From positions 1 to 6,120 of the forward strand of contig CAJXME010000074.1 in NCBI GenBank assembly GCA_913056245.1: 6,120 nt of DNA, read 5' to 3'. Under the pieces are notes generated by a model that searched no databases, had not been told where the DNA came from, and saw only the letters and a program-made list of their open reading frames with translations. The translations under genes were made by a program, and so were the position numbers. This DNA comes from an uncultured Alphaproteobacteria bacterium (lineage in GTDB: Bacteria > Pseudomonadota > Alphaproteobacteria > Puniceispirillales > UBA1172). Position 1 is the stretch's first letter. Each line of letters starts with the position of its first letter. Of this stretch, positions 1-5,620 are shown one piece after another.

Positions 1-122
1 TGACGCCCGATCAACTGGATGAAAGCCTCACAATTTGGCGGCAACAAATGCAGATCGCACTGTTTTTAACTGGCTGTCCAGACCTGTCTTCTTTCCGCAG
101 AACCGAAGGCGCAATCGCTTAA
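1..122 (+). CDS. fni: Type 2 isopentenyl-diphosphate delta-isomerase, C-terminal fragment
   Basis: Only the 3' end is in the window. The frame using codons from position 3 is open from the left edge to a TAA at 120-122 and encodes 39 residues. The tail contains IWRQQMQIALFLTGCPDL, which I recognise as the last helix region of type 2 IPP isomerases, where a (M/L)xxAM/LFLTG pattern followed by a short Leu/Arg-rich end is typical. The family is an FMN- and NADPH-dependent TIM-barrel enzyme in the cytoplasm that interconverts IPP and DMAPP, the C5 units of carotenoids, quinones and other isoprenoids. The catalytic and FMN-binding residues lie upstream of the window and cannot be checked. It is co-oriented with the photolyase gene 214 bases downstream. 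The identification rests on a short tail, so confidence is moderate to good. Confidence 0.72.
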   Translation, partial: TPDQLDESLTIWRQQMQIALFLTGCPDLSSFRRTEGAIA

Positions 123-139
123 ATATAAGAAAAATGTGA

Positions 140-250
140 TTGGGAGGGTTGACTCTTGGCATGCGTGCCATAAGTCAGTTTTAATAATCTCCCCCATTGG
201 TGGCCTCAGATCCCCCATGATACTGAGGTCACCTGAGATTGCCCTCCCAA
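140..250. other. Structured intergenic element, possible leader RNA, sRNA or small inverted-repeat element
   Basis: This stretch between fni and the photolyase gene is bounded by a perfect 9-base inverted repeat, TTGGGAGGG at 140-148 and CCCTCCCAA at 242-250. Inside are two more hairpins. One is 150-177: TGACT/AGTCA, a 2x2 internal loop, then TGGCA/TGCCA around a TGCG loop. The other is 199-209 with 223-233: an 11-pair stem with one G-T pair and a 13-base loop. Together they can be drawn as a three-way junction. TCCCCCAT occurs twice, at 190-197 and 211-218, once in the linker and once in the second loop. It matches no riboswitch consensus I know, shows no coding potential that I trust, and has no obvious target-site duplication. 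It could be a 5' leader element, a small RNA, or a miniature inverted-repeat sequence. The pairings are visible in the sequence; any function is inference. Confidence 0.35.
150..182 (+). terminator. Possible intrinsic terminator of fni
   Basis: A hairpin 28 bases after the fni stop pairs TGACT (150-154) with AGTCA (173-177) and TGGCA (157-161) with TGCCA (166-170), with a CT/TA internal loop. It is followed after one G by TTTT (179-182). The T-run is short and the stem interrupted, so it would be a weak terminator. The same hairpin could instead be one arm of the larger structure at 140-250. Confidence 0.33.
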
Positions 251-336
251 AACACCTTGTAACCTTGGGGCAGATGGATTTTGTTTTCAAGGCTTAATTC
301 ATTCATTTTGGCTAATATTCGACAAGTGAGGCAGTA

Positions 337-1863
337 ATGGCGACTTTGCGGTTGATCCTTGGCGATCAATTGAGCCCCAATCTTTCCAGTTTGCGTGACC
401 TCGCGGCGGGGGATCGCATCTTGATGGCGGAACTGGCGGCTGAAGCCGGATACGCCAATCACCATAAAAAGAAAATCGCGTTTCTTTTCTCTGCCATGCG
501 CCATTTCGCCGATGATTTGCGCAAGGCGGGGCATCAAGTGGATTACATTCGATTTGATGACCCCCATAATACCGGCGATTTCACCGGCGAGGTGGAGCGT
601 GCCCTCAACCGCCATGCGATCGACCGCCTTGTGGTGACTGCCCCCGGCGAATATCGCTTGCACCTGATTTTTGAAGATTGGAAAGATCGCTTCCCTTGCG
701 CGGTGGATATCCGAGAGGATGATCGTTTCCTTAGCAGCATTGACGCCTTCAAAGCCTGGGCGGATGGGCGCAAAACCCTAAGGATGGAGTTTTTCTATCG
801 CGAATTAAGACGCCAGCATCACATCTTGATGGATGGCGATGAGCCGGTCGGCGGGCAATGGAATTACGACAGCGAAAACCGGCAACCACCGAAGGAAGGC
901 TTGTCGCCGCCACCTCGCCATATCACGCCCCCTGATGCCATCACCCAAGACGTGCTTGATCTTGTAGAGCGGCATTTTCCCGATCATTTCGGGCGGCTTG
1001 ACGGTTTTGATTTTGCCACCACGCGATCTGATGCTGAACAAGTGTTGGAGCGGTTTATAGACGAACGCTTGCCGCTTTTTGGCACCTATCAAGACGCCAT
1101 GGTCGAAGGCGAGCCGTGGATGTATCACGCCCATATCGGGCTTTATTTGAACGCAGGATTGCTTGATCCGATGGCGGTGATCCAATCTGCGGAATTGGCC
1201 TATCGCCAAGGGGCAGCGCCGCTCAACGCCGTGGAAGGCTTCATCCGCCAGATTCTGGGATGGCGGGAATATGTGCGTGGGATTTATTGGCTCAAAATGC
1301 CTGATTACGCCGAAGAAAACGCCCTTGATGCCCAGCGCCCCTTGCCTGATTTTTACTGGACCGCCGAAACCGATATGAATTGCCTCAAGCAAGTGGTGTC
1401 GGAAACCCGCGATCATGCTTACGCGCATCATATCCAGCGGCTGATGGTCTTGGGCAATTTTGCTTTGCTGGCGGGGCTTGATCCGCGTGAAGTCAACGCG
1501 TGGTTTCTTGGGGTTTATGCCGATGCGTATGAATGGGTGGAATTGCCCAATGTCACGGGCATGACGCTGTTTGCCGATGGCGGGTATTTGGCCAGCAAGC
1601 CCTACGCGGCGAGCGGCGCTTACATCAACCGTATGTCGACCTATTGCAAGAATTGCCGCTATAAAGTCGCGCAAAAGAACGGCGAAGACGCTTGCCCCTT
1701 CAATTATCTTTATTGGGATTTCCTGATCCGCAATCAGGAGAAATTGCGGTCAAACCCAAGGATGGGGATGCCGTATCGAACGCTGGCCAAAATGGACGCA
1801 GAAAAAATCAACCGCATCACCAGCGACAGCGCAGCGTTCCTCAAAAAGATGGAGCAATCGTAA
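337..1863 (+). CDS. phrB: FeS-BCP family (6-4) photolyase / cryptochrome-like protein (Agrobacterium PhrB type)
   Basis: A 508-residue flavoprotein expected to repair UV-induced (6-4) photoproducts in the cytoplasm using blue light, FAD and a [4Fe-4S] cluster. The N-terminal half (about 1-130) is the Rossmann-like antenna domain, beginning LRLILGDQLSP. The C-terminal helical half binds FAD. The four cluster cysteines are present as C349, C437, C440 and C453 (YCKNC, then DAC 12 residues on). This is a constant offset of one from the cysteines I recall for Agrobacterium PhrB (350, 438, 441, 454). The active-site His pair is H364-H365, the conserved tyrosine equivalent to PhrB Y424 is Y423, and tryptophans W341 and W389 match the photoreduction chain. 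Residue 390 is Phe where PhrB has Tyr391. Length matches the family. The ATG at 337 is preceded by GTGAGG (326-331) five bases upstream. A TAATAT at 313-318 could be a -10 box, without a clear -35. The broad cryptochrome/photolyase call is very secure; (6-4) specificity is inferred from family. Confidence 0.94.
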   Translation: MATLRLILGDQLSPNLSSLRDLAAGDRILMAELAAEAGYANHHKKKIAFLFSAMRHFADDLRKAGHQVDYIRFDDPHNTGDFTGEVERALNRHAIDRLVVTAPGEYRLHLIFEDWKDRFPCAVDIREDDRFLSSIDAFKAWADGRKTLRMEFFYRELRRQHHILMDGDEPVGGQWNYDSENRQPPKEGLSPPPRHITPPDAITQDVLDLVERHFPDHFGRLDGFDFATTRSDAEQVLERFIDERLPLFGTYQDAMVEGEPWMYHAHIGLYLNAGLLDPMAVIQSAELAYRQGAAPLNAVEGFIRQILGWREYVRGIYWLKMPDYAEENALDAQRPLPDFYWTAETDMNCLKQVVSETRDHAYAHHIQRLMVLGNFALLAGLDPREVNAWFLGVYADAYEWVELPNVTGMTLFADGGYLASKPYAASGAYINRMSTYCKNCRYKVAQKNGEDACPFNYLYWDFLIRNQEKLRSNPRMGMPYRTLAKMDAEKINRITSDSAAFLKKMEQS

Positions 1864-1886
1864 AATGCTGATTTTAAGAAAAAAGA
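1861..1886 (-). terminator. Terminator-like T-run and AT palindrome behind tRNA-Glu
   Basis: Read on the minus strand, the tRNA CCA end is followed two bases later by six T residues (1884-1879), a common way of ending tRNA transcripts. Just beyond lies a perfect AT-rich palindrome, TAAAAT (1861-1866) and ATTTTA (1871-1876) around GCTG. Its left arm starts with the photolyase stop codon. No T-run follows the palindrome on the plus strand, so support for a photolyase terminator is weaker. The two convergent transcripts meet in this 23-base gap. Confidence 0.4.
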
Positions 1887-1962
1887 TGGCGACCCGTACG
1901 GGATTCGAACCCGTGTTGCCGGCGTGAAAGGCCAGTGTCCTAGGCCCCTAGACGAACGGGTC
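1887..1962 (-). tRNA. trnE: tRNA-Glu, anticodon TTC
   Basis: The reverse complement folds as a complete 76-base tRNA with encoded CCA (1887-1889) and discriminator G (1890). The acceptor stem is GACCCGT/ACGGGTC. The anticodon stem is CTGGC/GCCGG with loop CTTTCAC, so the anticodon is TTC (plus-strand GAA at 1926-1928), reading GAA and GAG. The T arm is ACGGG/CCCGT with loop TTCGAAT, and the variable loop is four bases. All stems pair without a break apart from G-T pairs. It lies downstream of recJ on the same strand but has its own promoter-like sequence. It supplies glutamyl-tRNA for translation and, where the C5 route is used, for 5-aminolevulinate; alphaproteobacteria normally use the C4 route, so only the translation role is assumed. 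Confidence 0.97.
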
Positions 1963-1977
1963 ATAGAAGCGAAGTCA

Positions 1978-2006
1978 TATGTATCGAAATCCAGCGGGTA
2001 AATCAA
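1978..2006 (-). promoter_or_regulatory. Sigma70-like promoter of tRNA-Glu
   Basis: On the minus strand, TTGATT (2006-2001) and TACATA (1983-1978) are separated by exactly 17 bases. The -10 box ends 15 bases before the tRNA 5' end, which would give a short leader of about eight bases. The -35 matches TTGACA at four of six positions and the -10 matches TATAAT at three of six. Position and spacing are the main support. It lies in the 82-base gap between recJ and the tRNA. Confidence 0.45.
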
Positions 2007-2044
2007 CCCCATAATTGGCATAAACTTGAGAAATTTTGCTGAAC

Positions 2045-3832
2045 TTAACGAATAGCCATGACATCTTCGATCAGCAATTGCGGTGTTTCTTGATCGCGAA
2101 AGCGATTGCGGTTCAATCGGCCGACCACCCGCATCGGCCGCCCATCCGACGCTTGCAGAAGAGCATCACCAAGAGCCGTTCCCACCACGCGAAAGGCGAT
2201 CCCGTTTAGCCGTCCCATCGCGTCGCTGATGGTCATGGCCATATGGCTTTCATCCTTGCCAATAATCCGCACAGACCCGATGGTGACGTGATCCATCATA
2301 AAACGGAAAGGCTCAAACCCCGTGCCAAAAGGCCCCGCTTGATCCATCCAATTGAGCAAATCAATGCTTGCCGCGTGGGGCGCAAGCGGCGCGTCAATCG
2401 CATAAAGACGCGGCGGCGCATCCCCACCAAAATCAGCCTTTGCCCGCTCGTTGAGAAAAGCCTGAAATTCGGGCAAACGATCCATGTTGATGGTGAAGCC
2501 TGCCGCCATGTCATGACCGCCGCCGGCTTCCAACAGCCCTTGTTGATGCGCTGCGATCACGGCTGAACCAAAACGAAACGGCGCGACGGAACGCGCGGAT
2601 GCCTTGCCAATTCGCGCGCCATCTTCCGTGGTGGTGACGCTGATCACCGCGGCAGGTTTATCGAAATGTTCACGCAGGCGTCCGGCTGAAATGCCAATCA
2701 CGCCTTGATTCCAGCCCTCATTCGCGGCGATCAAAACCGTATGATCATCAGCCTCATCAATTTGAGCGATGGCCGCGCTAGTGACGGCTTGTTCGATATC
2801 CTTGCGTCTTGTGTTGAGCGCGTCCAATTCCATCGCCAGCCGTTCCGCGTCATGATCATCGCGGGTGGTGAGAATATTGACCCCAAGACTTGATGAGCCA
2901 ATGCGGCCGCCAGCGTTGATGCGTGGGCCGATCAAATACCCCAAGGCGTATACATCGGGCGCGCTGTTCATCCGCGCGATATCGGCAAGCGCGGCCAACC
3001 CCGGCCGCCGGCGCTGCGCCATGATTTGAAGCCCTGATTTGACATAAGCGCGGTTCAGCCCCTTCATCGGAACCACATCCGCCACCGTCGCCAACGCCAC
3101 CAAATCAAGACACGCCATTAAATCAGGTTCAGGTTTGGCGTCAAAATAGCCGTCTTGCCGCAACCGCCTAAGCAAGGCCACCATCACCAGAAAGCACACC
3201 CCGGCCGCCGCCAGATAGCCAAAACGTCCATCATCTTCCAACCGATTGGGATTGACCACCGCTTGCGCGCGCGGCAAATCAGGCCCGGCGATATGATGGT
3301 CGACAATCACCACATCGACGCCTTCTTTAACCGCGTCTTCGATAGGGCCATGGGCGGCAATCCCGCAATCCACGGTCACGATCAGACTGCACCCCATGGC
3401 TTTCAGGCGTTGAAGCGCAGGCAGATTAGGCCCGTAGCCTTCCTTAAAGCGATCAGGAATATGGATGCTTACCGCGCATCCAAGGGCGGTGAGAACGTCA
3501 TGTAAAATCGCTGCTGATGACGCGCCATCGACATCGTAATCACCGAAGATGCCAATATGCTCCCCTGCCATCACCGCTTGCTGGAAGCGGTCAACCGCGC
3601 GATCCATATCGGCAAAAATAGAAGGGTCAGGCATCAAATCTCGAATTTTGGGCGCCATCCATGACGTGATTTGATCACGGGTTTGACCGCGCCCAGCCAA
3701 GGCCATGGCCAAGGCCAGCGGCATGCCTGTTTCTTCCACTAAGCCTTCCACCACATGGGATGGGGGAGCGGTGTATTGCCAGATGGCACCCGTGTCGGAA
3801 CGGTCAGGACTCGTCATGATGGGCGGCGTCAC
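2045..3832 (-). CDS. recJ: Single-stranded-DNA-specific 5'-3' exonuclease RecJ
   Basis: A 595-residue DHH-family, metal-dependent exonuclease that degrades single-stranded DNA 5' to 3' in RecF-pathway recombination, mismatch repair and base excision repair. The DHH domain shows the family motifs in order: GDYDVDG at 97-103 (D98, D100, D102), VTVDCG with D155, VDHH at 177-180, and ATVADVVP with D252. RINAGGRIG follows at 304-312. The DHHA1 domain carries GVIGISAGRL near 377-386 and GGGHDMAAG at 437-445. The C-terminal OB fold ends the protein. Length is usual for the family. The chosen GTG start (3830-3832) has GGTGATC at 3843-3837, complementary to the 16S 3' end, four bases upstream. An in-frame ATG at 3815-3817 would shorten it by five residues and has no clear ribosome binding site. 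The reading frame overlaps the end of hom by 29 bases, so the two are probably co-transcribed and translationally coupled. Confidence 0.97.
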   Translation of the reverse strand: MTPPIMTSPDRSDTGAIWQYTAPPSHVVEGLVEETGMPLALAMALAGRGQTRDQITSWMAPKIRDLMPDPSIFADMDRAVDRFQQAVMAGEHIGIFGDYDVDGASSAAILHDVLTALGCAVSIHIPDRFKEGYGPNLPALQRLKAMGCSLIVTVDCGIAAHGPIEDAVKEGVDVVIVDHHIAGPDLPRAQAVVNPNRLEDDGRFGYLAAAGVCFLVMVALLRRLRQDGYFDAKPEPDLMACLDLVALATVADVVPMKGLNRAYVKSGLQIMAQRRRPGLAALADIARMNSAPDVYALGYLIGPRINAGGRIGSSSLGVNILTTRDDHDAERLAMELDALNTRRKDIEQAVTSAAIAQIDEADDHTVLIAANEGWNQGVIGISAGRLREHFDKPAAVISVTTTEDGARIGKASARSVAPFRFGSAVIAAHQQGLLEAGGGHDMAAGFTINMDRLPEFQAFLNERAKADFGGDAPPRLYAIDAPLAPHAASIDLLNWMDQAGPFGTGFEPFRFMMDHVTIGSVRIIGKDESHMAMTISDAMGRLNGIAFRVVGTALGDALLQASDGRPMRVVGRLNRNRFRDQETPQLLIEDVMAIR

Positions 3833-5111
3833 CGCTGATCACCATGACGGTGGGTTCAGCGGTCACGGCATCAAGTTTTTTGATCTCTTCAATGGCCGCT
3901 AGCATGGATGGGCTTTGGGTGTCATGGGTGGTGAGCACCACGGGCACTGTGCCATTGACGCCTTCATCGGCGCGCCCTTGCTGAAGAAGCGATTCCACCG
4001 AAATATTGTGATCGCGCAACACCGCCGTTACATCCGCCAAGACGCCGGGGCGATCGTAAACGGTCAAGCGCAGATAGAACCGGCAGATATCGCCTGTATT
4101 GCTGGCAGACGCGGTGGATAAGGTGTCGGCTTTTGCGCCAAAGAATGGCGCCGCGCGGCCTGTCGCGACATCAACAATATCTGCCAGAACTGCCGAGGCC
4201 GTTGCCCCAGCGCCAGCGCCAGGTCCGATGGCAATCACACTGCCAATCGGCTCACCATCGATCGCCACCGCATTAAGAGGGCCATCAACTTTCGCCAGCC
4301 CCGAGGATAATGGCACCATGGTAGGCTGAACCGAAGCGGTGATCGCGCCTTGATGGTTTTCAGCAATCGCCAAAAGACGAATGGCATAGCCGAAATTCTT
4401 AGCCGCCGCGATATCCACCGCGCTGACGCTACGAATGCCGGTGATGCTGATGGCGTCAAAATCCGGCACAACACCGTAACCGATCGCCGTCAACAACGCC
4501 AATTTATGCGCCGCGTCAATGCCATCGACGTCAAAACTTGGGTCAGCTTCGGCATAACCCAAGGCTTGGGCTTCGCTCAACACATCATCGAAATCACGTC
4601 CGGTGGTTTCCATGGTGGAAAGAATGTAATTGCAAGTGCCGTTCAGAATGCCGGAAATGCGGCTGATCCGATTGGCCACTAGCCCTTCGCGCAACATTTT
4701 CAGCGATGGGATGCCGCCCGCGACTGACGCCTCGCCAGCCAGCGCCAAGCCTGCGTCTTCAGCCGCCGCCGACAATCGCGCGCCGTGTTTCGCCAGCAAG
4801 GCTTTATTGGCGGTGACCACTGATTTGCCATTGGCGAGTGCGGCTTCAATGAGGTCAAGGGCAGGCCCATCTTCACCGCCGATCAGTTCCACCACCACAT
4901 CAACATCATCGCGGCTTGCCAGCGCGACAGGGTCTTGTTCAAAAGCGATTCCATCCATGGGAAAGCCGCGATCACGATTAGCATCACGAGCGGAAACCGC
5001 GGTGACGGTCATGGTCATGCCACTGCGCTGGGCAATCTGGTCGTGGTGATGTATCAATTGGCGGGCGGTTTCTGCGCCAACGGTTCCAAGTCCGGCAATC
5101 GCGATCTTCAT
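3804..5111 (-). CDS. hom: Homoserine dehydrogenase
   Basis: A 435-residue NAD(P)-dependent enzyme that reduces aspartate-4-semialdehyde to homoserine, the branch point toward threonine, methionine and isoleucine. The Rossmann nucleotide-binding motif GLGTVG is at 7-12. TANKALLAKHG (100-110) follows, then NGTCNYIL (157-164). The catalytic block GYAEADPSFDVDGIDAAHK runs over 185-203. By comparison with the yeast enzyme as I recall it, E188, D194, D199 and K203 are the substrate-binding and catalytic residues. GPGAGAGATASAVLADI (297-313) closes the catalytic domain. A C-terminal ACT domain (about 345-425, starting FYLRLTVYDRPGVLADV) is present, as in the longer, threonine-inhibited form, so feedback control by threonine is likely. 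The ATG at 5109-5111 begins the canonical MKIAIAGLG start; no strong Shine-Dalgarno is visible. A 123-base gap separates it from the upstream GFA gene and may hold a promoter, though I see no convincing one. Confidence 0.97.
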   Translation of the reverse strand: MKIAIAGLGTVGAETARQLIHHHDQIAQRSGMTMTVTAVSARDANRDRGFPMDGIAFEQDPVALASRDDVDVVVELIGGEDGPALDLIEAALANGKSVVTANKALLAKHGARLSAAAEDAGLALAGEASVAGGIPSLKMLREGLVANRISRISGILNGTCNYILSTMETTGRDFDDVLSEAQALGYAEADPSFDVDGIDAAHKLALLTAIGYGVVPDFDAISITGIRSVSAVDIAAAKNFGYAIRLLAIAENHQGAITASVQPTMVPLSSGLAKVDGPLNAVAIDGEPIGSVIAIGPGAGAGATASAVLADIVDVATGRAAPFFGAKADTLSTASASNTGDICRFYLRLTVYDRPGVLADVTAVLRDHNISVESLLQQGRADEGVNGTVPVVLTTHDTQSPSMLAAIEEIKKLDAVTAEPTVMVISGDAAHHDES

Positions 5112-5234
5112 TGATCAATATCCATGGCTGTGATTAAAACTCTTCATCTTATGTACGCGACAAGCCACGGCTCGTCTACCATTGGCGCGCCCTTTCGTGA
5201 TGATTTTTCCCAAAAGCGTCTTCTGGCTTTCGGC

Positions 5235-5609
5235 CTATTGCTGATCGGCGGGGTGATTGACGCCATCAAAAATCGGCGCGTCTTGATAATCGCGCATATC
5301 CACGCCGTCAAAACACCCCACATTAAAGCCATATTCCGAAGGATCACTGCGCCGCCGGTGATAGATATAAGTGCCGCAAATCTTGCAGAAATAATGTTCA
5401 GCCGTATGGGTATTGAACTGATAAAGCGTGAGCGCGTCTTGCCCTTTTTCCACCCGCAACTCATCACGCGGCACCGATGCGGTTGGCGCCCAGCGGCGGC
5501 GGCAGAGCGAACAATCACATCGCCCTGCCGCTTTCAAATCCACCGACGCCGGGATGCTGATGACCACAGCACCACAATGGCAGGCGCCTGTTTTTCGTGT
5601 TTCCGTCAT
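5235..5609 (-). CDS. GFA-family (glutathione-dependent formaldehyde-activating-like) zinc-binding protein
   Basis: A 124-residue single-domain protein of the GFA/CENP-V family, with the usual length. The zinc-site cysteines are all there: CHCG (C10, C12), CDCSLC (C31, C33, C36) and FCKICG (C75, C78). The conserved YQFNT and EHYFC segments are near 63-75. In the family, one zinc is held by the CxC plus CxxC cysteines and a second by CxCxxC. The founding member, Paracoccus Gfa, was described as forming S-hydroxymethylglutathione, but that activity is disputed and most members have no known substrate. No formaldehyde dehydrogenase gene is visible here, so I make no substrate claim. The ATG at 5607-5609 has a good ribosome binding site (AGGGAG, five bases upstream) that sits just past and against the end of the racemase gene. 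The 11-base gap indicates an operon with it. Ends with TAG at 5235-5237. Confidence 0.9.
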   Translation of the reverse strand: MTETRKTGACHCGAVVISIPASVDLKAAGRCDCSLCRRRWAPTASVPRDELRVEKGQDALTLYQFNTHTAEHYFCKICGTYIYHRRRSDPSEYGFNVGCFDGVDMRDYQDAPIFDGVNHPADQQ

Positions 5610-5620
5610 GCTGTCTCCCT

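Noticed and set aside
140..250. Transposon-like reading of the 9-base terminal inverted repeats
   Set aside because: No target-site duplication is seen in the flanks (ATGTGA versus AACACC) and no transposase is nearby, so I did not call a mobile element.
66..290. Minus-strand open frame of 74 codons over the fni tail and the intergenic region
   Set aside because: It is antisense to the recognisable fni end, spans the inverted-repeat structure, and resembles no protein family.
805..1674. Long minus-strand open frame (289 codons) inside the photolyase gene
   Set aside because: It is fully antisense to a well-conserved photolyase, and its composition (rich in His, Arg and Ile) is typical of a shadow frame. 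No domain is recognisable.
1734..2021. Minus-strand open frame across the tRNA-Glu gene
   Set aside because: It runs straight through a complete tRNA and the photolyase 3' end, so it is a chance frame.
5133..5163. Possible hom promoter: TTGTCG and TTTAAT on the minus strand
   Set aside because: The spacing is 19 bases and the -35 match is partial; it is too weak to annotate.
5190..5234. Short hairpin (CCAGAAG / CTTTTGG) just after the GFA stop on the minus strand
   Set aside because: Only seven pairs with a three-base loop and no T-run after it, so it is not a credible intrinsic terminator.
5144..5518. Second 124-codon minus-strand frame overlapping the GFA gene
   Set aside because: The overlapping frame carries all GFA cysteine motifs and a good ribosome binding site; this one has neither.
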